Below are positions 1-5,737 of a stretch of DNA of 5,737 nucleotides, piece by piece; within the stretch, counting starts at the first letter, position 1; the number at the start of each line of letters is the position of its first letter. The notes under the pieces are model-generated. The model saw only the letters and a list, made by a program, of their open reading frames with translations. It ran no database searches and had not been told where the DNA came from. A program made the position numbers and the translations under genes. This DNA is from Flavobacteriales bacterium (lineage in GTDB: Bacteria; Bacteroidota; Bacteroidia; Flavobacteriales_D; SKUL01), in NCBI GenBank assembly GCA_007129985.1, contig SKUL01000137.1, positions 1 to 5,737 of the forward strand, written 5' to 3'.

Positions 1-270
1 GGCTCGTGGTTTTTACTCGGTGCGTTCTACGGTTGGGGCTATTGCTTTCTCACCGACTGGCACTACGACGTGCGTCGGGAGTTGGGCCTCGTGGTAGATG
101 CCTCGTCCTACATCCATTTTCTGCTTATCCGCGTGGGCATGGACTGGTGGAGTTCATCCACCACCGACATCCTGACCGGTGTTTTCTTCGCCATTGCGGC
201 CGTCCTCAGTTTGTGGCGCAACTTTGGCCATTGGCTGGGATTGCCGGTGAAGTTTGGAAAAAGAAACTAA
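1..270 (+). CDS. DUF2784-like small membrane protein, C-terminal part (5' end outside window)
   Basis: The reading frame is open from base 1 and gives 89 residues before TAA at 268-270. Near the start it carries Cys-Phe-Leu-Thr-Asp-Trp (residues 15-20) followed by a basic stretch Val-Arg-Arg-Glu-Leu-Gly. This resembles the C-P-L-T-x-W-E-x-x-L-R-x-x-G signature that I associate with DUF2784 membrane proteins. The first 14 residues are the end of one hydrophobic helix, and residues around 56-75 form another before a basic tail. DUF2784 proteins are small (about 120-140 residues) integral membrane proteins of unknown function, so roughly the N-terminal third is missing. An internal ATG at base 70 is unlikely to be the true start because the conserved motif lies upstream of it. 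The stop overlaps the fumC stop on the other strand by four bases. Family assignment is by motif memory only; coding status is more certain. Confidence 0.68.
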   Translation, partial: GSWFLLGAFYGWGYCFLTDWHYDVRRELGLVVDASSYIHFLLIRVGMDWWSSSTTDILTGVFFAIAAVLSLWRNFGHWLGLPVKFGKRN

Positions 271-1664
271 ACGTTGGTGCCAATCATCTTGCGAGGGTCA
301 ACCCACTCGTCGTACTCCGCCTCGGTCACATAACCAAGCGCCAATGCTGCTACCTTCAGCGTGGTTCCCTCGGTGTGCGCCTTGTTGGCGATTTCTGCTG
401 CCTTGTAGTAGCCAATTTTTGTATTGAGCGCCGTTACCAGCATCAGAGAGTTGTTCAGCAATTCCTCAATTCGCGCATGGTTGGGCTCGATTCCAAGGGC
501 GCAATGCTGCTCAAACGACACGCAGGCATCACCCAGCAATCTGGCCGACTCAAGCACGTTGCGCGCAATCATGGGCTTAAACACATTCAGCTCAAAATGA
601 CCTTGCGTACCGCCGATGGTTACCGCAACGTCATTGCCCATCACCTGCGCACAAACCATGGTAAGCGCCTCACATTGCGTGGGATTTACCTTGCCCGGCA
701 TAATAGATGAACCCGGCTCATTGGCCGGAATGATGATTTCGCCAATACCCGAACGCGGACCGCTGGCCAGCAAACGAATATCGTTGGCAATTTTGTTGAG
801 CGAAACCGCCAGTTGCTTGAGGGCACCATGAGTCTCAACCATCGCGTCGTGGGCAGCGAGCGCCTCAAACTTGTTCTCAGCCGATATAAAAGGCAGCCCG
901 GTGAACTCTGCGATTTTCTTTGCCACCAGTTCTGCGTAGCCTGCGGGGGTGTTGATTCCCGTTCCTACCGCTGTACCGCCCAGCGCCAACTCCGACAGGT
1001 GCGGCAAGGTGTTATTGAGGGCTTTCAAACCGTGATCGAGCTGTGATACATAGCCCGAAAACTCCTGACCCAAGGTGAGTGGTGTGGCATCCATCAGGTG
1101 CGTGCGTCCAATTTTCACTACATCGCGCAAGTCCTGCGACTTGGCCTTCAGTGTATCGCGCAATTGCTCAACCCCCGGAATGGTGGTTTCCACAATCATT
1201 TTGTAGCAGGCAATGTGCATGCCCGTTGGAAAGGTGTCGTTGGACGACTGCGATTTGTTCACATCGTCGTTGGCCTTCAGGGGCATTTCACCCTCGCCAA
1301 GTGTGCCGCCATTGATGACGTGAGAGCGATTGGCCACCACCTCATTGACGTTCATGTTGCTCTGTGTTCCCGAGCCGGTTTGCCAAACCACCAGCGGAAA
1401 CTGATCGTTGAGCTCACCTTTCAGAATTTCATCGCACACGGCAGAAATCAAATCCCGCTTCTTTTCGTCGAGCACGCCCAACTCGCAATTGGCATGGGCT
1501 GCCGCTTTTTTGAGGTAGGCGAATCCATACACCACCTCAAGCGGCATACTGGCCGATGGCCCGATTTTAAAGTTGTTGCGCGACCGCTCGGTTTGCGCTC
1601 CCCAGTACTTATCTGCAGGCACCTCTACAGGGCCGATGGTATCTTTCTCAATGCGAACTTTCAT
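267..1664 (-). CDS. fumC: Class II fumarate hydratase (fumarase C)
   Basis: Catalyses reversible hydration of fumarate to (S)-malate in the TCA cycle; cytoplasmic, homotetrameric and iron-independent in this family. The 465 residues match the usual length of about 460-467, so the gene looks complete. Visible blocks in order: the substrate-binding stretch with Thr-Gly-Ser-Gly-Thr-Gln-Ser-Asn-Met-Asn (96-105), Asn-Asp-Asp-Val-Asn-Lys-Ser-Gln-Ser-Ser-Asn-Asp (132-143), Gly-Arg-Thr-His (186-189, His189 the general-acid/base histidine), and the superfamily signature GSSIMPGKVNP (318-328) holding the catalytic serine loop. The block GHFELNVFKPMI (355-366) has the Phe-Lys-Pro form typical of fumarase; aspartases usually have Met-Glu-Pro there. 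The ATG at 1662-1664 is preceded by an A-rich leader without a Shine-Dalgarno sequence, and a -7 element lies 35 bases upstream. Transcribed alone, divergently from the desaturase and convergently with the DUF2784-like gene. Confidence 0.97.
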   Translation of the reverse strand: MKVRIEKDTIGPVEVPADKYWGAQTERSRNNFKIGPSASMPLEVVYGFAYLKKAAAHANCELGVLDEKKRDLISAVCDEILKGELNDQFPLVVWQTGSGTQSNMNVNEVVANRSHVINGGTLGEGEMPLKANDDVNKSQSSNDTFPTGMHIACYKMIVETTIPGVEQLRDTLKAKSQDLRDVVKIGRTHLMDATPLTLGQEFSGYVSQLDHGLKALNNTLPHLSELALGGTAVGTGINTPAGYAELVAKKIAEFTGLPFISAENKFEALAAHDAMVETHGALKQLAVSLNKIANDIRLLASGPRSGIGEIIIPANEPGSSIMPGKVNPTQCEALTMVCAQVMGNDVAVTIGGTQGHFELNVFKPMIARNVLESARLLGDACVSFEQHCALGIEPNHARIEELLNNSLMLVTALNTKIGYYKAAEIANKAHTEGTTLKVAALALGYVTEAEYDEWVDPRKMIGTNV

Positions 1665-1698
1665 TTTTCAGCGGGTTTTATCGTTGTGAAATCCGACG

Positions 1699-1706
1699 CA
1701 AAAGTA
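1699..1706 (-). promoter_or_regulatory. Putative -7 promoter element of fumC
   Basis: On the minus strand this reads TACTTTTG, a full match to the Bacteroidota -7 consensus TAnnTTTG. Transcription would begin near base 1692, giving a leader of roughly 28 bases before the fumC ATG. No TTG -33 element is seen at the expected distance. The call rests on consensus and position only. Confidence 0.5.
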
Positions 1707-1827
1707 ACAAGGCTCCTGCGATTAACCCCGAACCGGAACCACGGATCCCAAAAAATGCAATCAACTATTTGAGTGCACTTTAATCATTCCGGAAAAAAGA
1801 AAACAAACAAGCTAAGCTCACAATTGT

Positions 1828-1835
1828 TATCTTTG
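1828..1835 (+). promoter_or_regulatory. Putative -7 promoter element of the desaturase gene
   Basis: The bases TATCTTTG match TAnnTTTG exactly. Transcription would start near base 1842, leaving a leader of about 60 bases before the ATG at 1903. A TTG at the expected -33 distance (about 1805) is absent; that stretch is A-rich instead, so the promoter may need an activator or a different upstream contact. The rest of the 1665-1902 intergenic stretch holds only this element, the fumC element and the inverted repeat listed separately. Confidence 0.5.
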
Positions 1836-1844
1836 TACTTCACA

Positions 1845-1879
1845 GTAATGCCGTTTCGAAAATCGAAATCACGCATTAC
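1845..1879 (+). promoter_or_regulatory. Nested inverted repeat in the leader of the desaturase gene
   Basis: Outer arms GTAATGC (1845-1851) and GCATTAC (1873-1879) are perfect reverse complements. Inside them, TTTCGA (1854-1859) and TCGAAA (1863-1868) are perfect reverse complements around an AAA loop. Together they can fold into a hairpin of 7 + 6 base pairs with an asymmetric internal loop (CG against TCAC). It starts right where transcription is predicted to begin and ends 23 bases before the start codon. It may be an RNA leader structure or a DNA operator; no U-tract follows, so it is not a standard terminator. Function is inferred. Confidence 0.5.
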
Positions 1880-1902
1880 CAGCATTAAGTAACAAAGTTT
1901 CA

Positions 1903-2652
1903 ATGGCCATTTTAGCATTTTTTGTAGCGCACTGGTATCTGTCGCTCTTCACCCAGACCTTTTTTCATCACCGATACGCTGCCCACCGCATGTTCACCAT
2001 GTCGAAATTTTGGGAGCGCTTTTTCTACACCTTGAGTTTCATTTTTCAAGGCTCTTCCTTCCTCAGCCCTTACACATATGGGGCTATGCACCGATTGCAC
2101 CACGCTTTTGCCGACACGGAAAAAGACCCGCATTCTCCCAAGTACGACGGCAACCTCTTTAAGATGATGTGGAAAACCAAGAATATCTACAACAGCATAC
2201 TCCATAAAAAGGTAGAGCTCGAAGACAAATACCTCCGTGATCTTCCGCACTGGCCTTTGATGGAAAAGCTTGGGGACAACTGGATTTCTCGTCTTGGATG
2301 GGGAGTTTTCTACGTTGCTTTCTACGTCATTTTTGCAACGCATTGGTGGATGTTTCTTCTGCTTCCAATTCACTTTGTGATGGGACCCTTTCACGGAGCC
2401 ATCATCAACTGGTTTGCGCACAAAGTGGGTTATGTAAACTTTAAGCTTGCCGATACTTCCAAGAACTTCCTTCCGGTTGATTTCCTGATGTTGGGCGAGT
2501 CATACCACAACAACCACCACAAATTTGGCGGTCGTCCGAATTTTGGTTACCGCTGGTTTGAAATTGACCCGATTTACCCCTTCATCAAGCTGTTTAACTG
2601 GCTGGGGATTATCAGGCTGCGGAAGAATGTAGCTCCTACCACCGCGTTCTAA
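1903..2652 (+). CDS. Acyl-CoA (stearoyl-type) fatty acid desaturase, membrane di-iron enzyme
   Basis: Introduces a cis double bond into saturated acyl chains, probably at delta-9, using a di-iron centre held by histidines; an integral membrane enzyme that adjusts membrane fluidity. The 249 residues contain all three histidine boxes of the family: HRYAAH (23-28), HRLHH (63-67) and HNNHH (202-206). They also contain Asn-Trp-Phe-Ala-His (169-173), matching the extra Asn/His metal-ligand region of stearoyl-CoA desaturases. Hydrophobic segments lie around 2-20, 40-60, 131-146 and 149-168. The length is normal for bacterial members, which lack the N-terminal extension and cytochrome b5 domain of eukaryotic forms. 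ATG 1903 is the only start candidate ahead of the first box: the frame is closed by TAA at 1846-1848 and no start codon lies between. The gene stands alone; its stop overlaps the DUF481-like gene by four bases. The acyl substrate form (acyl-CoA, acyl-ACP or lipid-linked) and regiochemistry cannot be read from sequence. Confidence 0.93.
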   Translation: MAILAFFVAHWYLSLFTQTFFHHRYAAHRMFTMSKFWERFFYTLSFIFQGSSFLSPYTYGAMHRLHHAFADTEKDPHSPKYDGNLFKMMWKTKNIYNSILHKKVELEDKYLRDLPHWPLMEKLGDNWISRLGWGVFYVAFYVIFATHWWMFLLLPIHFVMGPFHGAIINWFAHKVGYVNFKLADTSKNFLPVDFLMLGESYHNNHHKFGGRPNFGYRWFEIDPIYPFIKLFNWLGIIRLRKNVAPTTAF

Positions 2653-3434
2653 AAGCGGTACCGCAAACCATTTCTAAAATTGTAAAAGAGGTTGCGCACT
2701 CCTTCGGGAGGCTCTCCGTCGTACACCAAGCTGTGCACTATCATCAGCGATAAGCGCCGCGTAATGGTCACGTCCAGAATAATCTCTGCCGACGAGCGGA
2801 TATCATGCAGCACAGCCACATTCGGCTGAAAGTACGCGATTCCGTCAAAGGTCAGCCAGCGCGCAATCGGAAAGCCGATACTCACATAGAGGTTGGCGCG
2901 ATGGGCACGCACAAACTTTCCTGTGGTTTCCTCCTCGTATTCGTAAATGTATGAGAGCCCCACAAAGAGTTTAGACTTGGTGCTGTCGTTGTCAATTACG
3001 GTAAATCTCGCGCCCGCACCCGAGAGTGACCGGAATCCGATTTTCAGCAACTCATTGTACTGAACCTGTGCAAACATCTCTGGTGCCACCTTTGGGGTGA
3101 GCTTGTAGGTATAGCGAAAGTGCTGAAAACCATCGTTCACAATCCTGTTTTCGTTGAAAACGGTAAGATTGAAGGCCGTGATGCTCAGCAACTGATGCCG
3201 CCCTTTGTTGTACCAGAGCTGCCCGAGGTTGTTGGTCTGAAAAATATCATTGAGGTTTTGCACCAAATTGGCCTGAAGGGTAACATCGCCTCTCAGCCCT
3301 TGCGTGGTGTCGGCAAGGCGTCGGTTCTCAACGTGAATAACCTGTTGTGCGAATGAACTGTGTACCGCCAGCACAGCAACGGCCACAATAAGCAGCCGCA
3401 CCAGGGTTTGTTTCGCTTTTCGGAATGGTTTCAA
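2649..3434 (-). CDS. DUF481-like secreted, probable outer-membrane beta-barrel protein
   Basis: A 261-residue protein with an N-terminal signal peptide: basic residues Lys2, Arg5, Lys6, Lys8, a hydrophobic core at about 14-24, and a likely cleavage after Ser-Phe-Ala (29) before Gln-Gln. The mature part has the alternating polar/hydrophobic pattern of beta strands and ends in Arg-Tyr-Arg-Phe; a C-terminal Phe is typical of outer-membrane barrels. The stretch around residues 119-143 (Gln-Val-Gln-Tyr-Asn-Glu-Leu-Leu, then Arg-Ser-Leu-Ser-Gly-Ala-Gly-Ala-Arg) resembles DUF481, the family of salt-induced outer-membrane protein YdiY. Its biochemical role is unknown. The start is uncertain: no ATG is available, the frame opens after a stop at 3447-3449, and the choices are TTG at 3432-3434 or GTG at 3399-3401 (250 residues). 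I kept TTG because it supplies the basic n-region of the signal peptide. Confidence 0.8.
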   Translation of the reverse strand: MKPFRKAKQTLVRLLIVAVAVLAVHSSFAQQVIHVENRRLADTTQGLRGDVTLQANLVQNLNDIFQTNNLGQLWYNKGRHQLLSITAFNLTVFNENRIVNDGFQHFRYTYKLTPKVAPEMFAQVQYNELLKIGFRSLSGAGARFTVIDNDSTKSKLFVGLSYIYEYEEETTGKFVRAHRANLYVSIGFPIARWLTFDGIAYFQPNVAVLHDIRSSAEIILDVTITRRLSLMIVHSLVYDGEPPEGVRNLFYNFRNGLRYRF

Positions 3435-3441
3435 AGCGCTG

Positions 3442-3472
3442 CAAAACTATGGTTTCAGAGAGTATCAGACAA
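3442..3472 (-). promoter_or_regulatory. Putative promoter of the DUF481-like gene (-33 TTG and -7 TAGTTTTG)
   Basis: On the minus strand, TTG (3472-3470) is followed after 20 bases by TAGTTTTG (3449-3442), an exact match to TAnnTTTG at a spacing usual for Bacteroidota promoters. The predicted start of transcription, near 3435, falls at the TTG start codon used for the gene. The message would then be nearly leaderless, or translation begins at the downstream GTG. Confidence 0.55.
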
Positions 3473-3474
3473 CC

Positions 3475-3503
3475 TTGCAGAGATGGATGAATTTGTATCT
3501 TCG
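3475..3503 (+). promoter_or_regulatory. Possible promoter of the MFS transporter/kinase operon
   Basis: TTG at 3475-3477 is followed after 18 bases by TATCTTCG (3496-3503), which matches TAnnTTTG except for one base. The -7 element ends four bases before the ATG at 3508, so transcription would start at about the start codon. Weak on its own, but strengthened by its back-to-back position with the opposing promoter. Confidence 0.33.
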
Positions 3504-3507
3504 GCAC

Positions 3508-4908
3508 ATGCAGCCCACCAACCAGCGCTTTGCCTTTTCGGTACTTACCTCCCTGTTTTTTCTGTGGGGTTTTATCACCGTAATGAACGACGTACTGATT
3601 GGAACTTTCAAGGAGCTGTTCACGCTCAGCAACTTTCAAAGCGGACTGGTTCAGTTCTCGTTTTTCGGGGCTTTTTTCGTGATTTCCTCACTCTACTTCT
3701 GGATTTCAAAAACCTTTGGCGACCCGATAAACCGTGTGGGATACAAAAACGGAATGGTGACCGGGCTTGCGCTCTGCGGACTGGGTTGCTGCCTGTTTTA
3801 CCCGGCTGCGCTGGCAGGTTCCTACGGCTTTTTTCTGAGCGCTTTGTTTGTGCTTGCCTCAGGTGTGTGCGTATTGCAGATTGCTGCCAATCCATACGCA
3901 GCCATCCTCGGGCCAACCGAAACGGCAAGCAGCAGACTGAACCTTGCCCAGGGTTTCAATTCACTGGGCACCACGCTGGGACCGCTCGTAGGTGCTGTGC
4001 TGATATTTATGGTCTTCTCAACCGGAGCGCTCTCGGCAGAAGCCGTGGGCAAAACCTACCTGATGTACGGCCTGGTTTTTCTGGGGATGGCGATGCTTAT
4101 CAAACTGCTGCCCCTGCCCGGTTTCAGAAACACCGAACAACAACCCGAAGGTTGGGGCGCCCTGCGATTCAAGCAACTACGCCGTGGAATGGCCGCCATC
4201 TTTCTCTATGTGGGCGCAGAAGTAGCCATCGGGAGCTGGCTGGTGAGTTTTGCTGTGTTGCCCAACATCATGGGAATCAGTCAGGCTGAGGCAAACACAT
4301 TCCTGTCGTGGTACTGGGGAGGATTGATGCTCGGCCGTTTGTTGGGTGCCATCTCGCTCAGTTCCATCCGGCCCGAAATGCGAAAAAAACTCGCCATGGC
4401 GGGCATGAGCATTGCGGTTTTCGGGCTGATTTACCTCGTGACGAGCATCTCCGAACAAGATGGTTCATTCGGCTTTAAGCTACACAACGCCGAAACGGTG
4501 GTGCTTTTTATGCTCCTCGTGGCACTGAACTTTTTGGGATTTTTGATGGGGCGCTCGGCTGCCGGACGCACGCTCGGAGTATTTGCCATGGTAAACGTAG
4601 CCCTGCTTTCAACTGCGGTGCTGACGAGCGGAACACTCGCGTTTTGGGCACTCATCGGAACAGGGCTGTTCAATTCAATCATGTGGAGCAATATTTTTAC
4701 GCTGGCCATCCGCAAACTGGGCGTGTACACCAGTCAGGGTTCGTCATTGCTGATTCTCGCTATTGTGGGCGGGGCTTTCCTCCCGCCGGCGCAGGGTTTG
4801 CTCGCAGACTATTTCGGCATTCAGGGTAGCTTTTTGCTGCTGGTTCCTGCCTACCTTTACTTGGCGTGGTACGGATACCGCGGACACCTCAACAATCAGG
4901 GCACATGA
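3508..4908 (+). CDS. FHS-family sugar MFS transporter (glucose/galactose GluP-type, FucP homologue)
   Basis: A 466-residue, 12-helix inner-membrane permease of the fucose:H+ symporter (FHS) family, expected to import a hexose with protons. Helix 1 carries FFLWGFITVMND (17-28), where Asp28 aligns with the proton-linked Asp46 of E. coli FucP. The stretch 123-155 holds Leu-Gln-Ile-Ala-Ala-Asn-Pro-Tyr, Ile-Leu-Gly-Pro-Thr-Glu-Thr-Ala-Ser-Ser-Arg-Leu-Asn-Leu-Ala-Gln and Phe-Asn-Ser-Leu-Gly-Thr-Thr, the family hallmark. Position 124 is Gln where FucP has Glu135, the form I associate with glucose/galactose transporters. Near the end, Gln-Gly-Ser-Ser followed by Ile-Val-Gly-Gly-Ala and a final hydrophobic helix is also typical. 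ATG 3508 fits the short N-termini of the family; ATG 3487 and TTG 3475 are in frame and possible. The stop TGA overlaps the ATG of the ROK kinase, so uptake and phosphorylation are probably co-translated. The exact sugar is inferred. Confidence 0.91.
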   Translation: MQPTNQRFAFSVLTSLFFLWGFITVMNDVLIGTFKELFTLSNFQSGLVQFSFFGAFFVISSLYFWISKTFGDPINRVGYKNGMVTGLALCGLGCCLFYPAALAGSYGFFLSALFVLASGVCVLQIAANPYAAILGPTETASSRLNLAQGFNSLGTTLGPLVGAVLIFMVFSTGALSAEAVGKTYLMYGLVFLGMAMLIKLLPLPGFRNTEQQPEGWGALRFKQLRRGMAAIFLYVGAEVAIGSWLVSFAVLPNIMGISQAEANTFLSWYWGGLMLGRLLGAISLSSIRPEMRKKLAMAGMSIAVFGLIYLVTSISEQDGSFGFKLHNAETVVLFMLLVALNFLGFLMGRSAAGRTLGVFAMVNVALLSTAVLTSGTLAFWALIGTGLFNSIMWSNIFTLAIRKLGVYTSQGSSLLILAIVGGAFLPPAQGLLADYFGIQGSFLLLVPAYLYLAWYGYRGHLNNQGT

Positions 4909-5737
4909 GCAGATGGGCGCTAGGAATTGATATCGGCGGAACCAACACGGCCTTTGGGCTGGTTGACGAGAATGGCCATGTGCACTACAGCAACAACTTC
5001 CGCACGGCCGATTTCCCAACAGCCGACGAGCTGGCCAAACGCATTTTCGAGGACATCGAAGGTAACTCCGGCGCTGCTCACCTTATTTCCGGAATCGGTA
5101 TCGGAGCGCCCAACGGGAACTACCACAACGGCACCATCGAGTTTGCGCCCAATCTGAAATGGGAGGGTGTGATTCCACTCGCCGACATTTTCAAAAGCTA
5201 CTTCAACAAACCCACCACGGTAACCAACGACGCCAATGCTGCTGCGCTCGGCGAGATGCTTTTCGGTGCTGCCAAAGGAATGAACGACTTTGTGCTGGTT
5301 ACGCTGGGCACCGGCCTCGGTAGCGGATTTGTGTGCCACGGTAAAATGCTCTACGGCCACACCGGAATGGCAGGCGAATTGGGACATATTGTGGTAAAAC
5401 CAAATGGGCGGGCTTGCGGCTGCGGACGAAAAGGCTGCCTCGAAACCTACGCTTCGGCCACAGGATTCAAGCGCACCGTGGCAGCTCTGCAGAAAAAGTA
5501 TCAGAAAAGCGGAAAGGCGGTACGCTCTCCCCTACCGCGTATTTCTGCCAAACACCTCACCACGCTGGCCGAACAGGGAGACGCGCTGGCTCTCGAAGCG
5601 TTCGACATCACCGCGCGACACCTCGCACGTGGCCTCGCAACAGCAGTGGCCATTACGAGTCCGCAAGCCGTAATCCTGGCCGGTGGTCTGGCTCGCTCAG
5701 GACACACCCTCACCGACCCATTGGAGCAATACCTCAA
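4905..5737 (+). CDS. ROK-family sugar kinase, glucokinase-like (3' end outside window)
   Basis: ATP-dependent cytoplasmic hexose kinase of the ROK family, most likely glucokinase, making the sugar 6-phosphate from the sugar imported by the preceding transporter. The frame is open from ATG 4905 to the window edge (277 codons). It contains the N-terminal phosphate loop DIGGTNTAFG (9-18), Asn-Asp-Ala-Asn (108-111) with catalytic Asp109, the second phosphate loop GTGLGSG (135-141), and Gly-Glu-Leu-Gly-His (157-161) with sugar-binding Glu158 and His161. The ROK zinc site follows: His161, Cys171, Cys173, Cys178 in CGCGRKGCLE (171-180). Leu-Ala-Gly-Gly (258-261) is the adenosine-binding motif. ROK kinases are usually 300-325 residues, so some 25-50 are missing. 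There is no N-terminal helix-turn-helix, so this is a kinase and not a ROK repressor. The ATGA overlap with the transporter indicates one operon. N-acetylglucosamine, mannose or fructose kinase activity cannot be excluded. Confidence 0.94.
   Translation, partial: MSRWALGIDIGGTNTAFGLVDENGHVHYSNNFRTADFPTADELAKRIFEDIEGNSGAAHLISGIGIGAPNGNYHNGTIEFAPNLKWEGVIPLADIFKSYFNKPTTVTNDANAAALGEMLFGAAKGMNDFVLVTLGTGLGSGFVCHGKMLYGHTGMAGELGHIVVKPNGRACGCGRKGCLETYASATGFKRTVAALQKKYQKSGKAVRSPLPRISAKHLTTLAEQGDALALEAFDITARHLARGLATAVAITSPQAVILAGGLARSGHTLTDPLEQYL

Noticed and set aside
6..710. Long + strand open frame (234 codons) across the left edge and into fumC
   Set aside because: It runs antisense to fumC and out of frame with the DUF2784-like gene; its translation is rich in Arg, His and Cys with no recognisable motif. 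It is a shadow of real coding sequence.
267..1664. Aspartate ammonia-lyase instead of fumarase
   Set aside because: The same superfamily signature occurs in aspartases, but the ELNVFKPMI block and overall motif wording match class II fumarases.
1098..1772. 224-codon + strand open frame antisense to fumC
   Set aside because: It lies opposite the strongly conserved N-terminal half of fumC, has no family resemblance, and is explained by fumC codon usage. The part beyond fumC adds only about 35 codons of noncoding leader.
1845..1879. Leader hairpin as an intrinsic terminator
   Set aside because: No run of T follows on either strand (the + strand continues with CAGCATTAAG), and it lies directly downstream of a promoter element, so a leader or operator role is more likely.
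3360..4289. 309-codon + strand frame overlapping the MFS gene in another frame
   Set aside because: Its product has the composition of an out-of-frame shadow, and the overlapping frame has full FHS family conservation. Its first part also runs through the DUF481-like gene start and promoter.
4920..5387. 155-codon minus-strand frame opposite the ROK kinase
   Set aside because: The plus-strand frame carries all ROK motifs; the antisense frame shows no domain and is a shadow.
4905..5737. ROK protein as a transcriptional repressor (NagC/XylR type)
   Set aside because: The glycine-rich ATP loop begins at residue 9, leaving no room for an N-terminal helix-turn-helix domain.

Overview
The window looks like a chromosomal housekeeping stretch from a member of the Bacteroidota, probably on the Flavobacteriia/Cytophagia side; nothing finer can be read from it. 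Three things suggest this. Start codons lack Shine-Dalgarno sequences. The promoter-like sites match the Bacteroidota -7 element TAnnTTTG. The proteins are types common in that phylum: a short three-histidine-box acyl-CoA desaturase, an FHS-family sugar transporter next to a ROK kinase, and a DUF481-like secreted protein. No mobile element, CRISPR array, tRNA or rRNA was seen.

Layout: (1) the 3' end of a DUF2784-like small membrane protein on +, cut by the left edge; (2) fumC, class II fumarase, on -; (3) a 238-bp divergent intergenic region with a -7 element facing each way and a nested inverted repeat in the desaturase leader; (4) an acyl-CoA desaturase on +; (5) a DUF481-like putative outer-membrane protein on -; (6) a very compact divergent promoter; (7) a glucose/galactose-type MFS transporter on +, coupled by an ATGA overlap to (8) a ROK-family sugar kinase cut by the right edge. 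The kinase is a major gene of the window even though its 3' end is missing.

Genes 7 and 8 form a clear unit: proton-coupled hexose uptake followed by cytoplasmic phosphorylation. The other genes are single transcription units with no evident shared pathway (TCA cycle, membrane lipid fluidity, envelope protein). Both convergent gene pairs end in the same 4-base overlap (CTAA), so there is no room for a terminator between them.

I do not see a convincing new biological system. The most interesting parts are the structured leader of the desaturase (nested hairpin plus a 14-codon upstream ORF) and the back-to-back promoter between the DUF481-like gene and the transporter.
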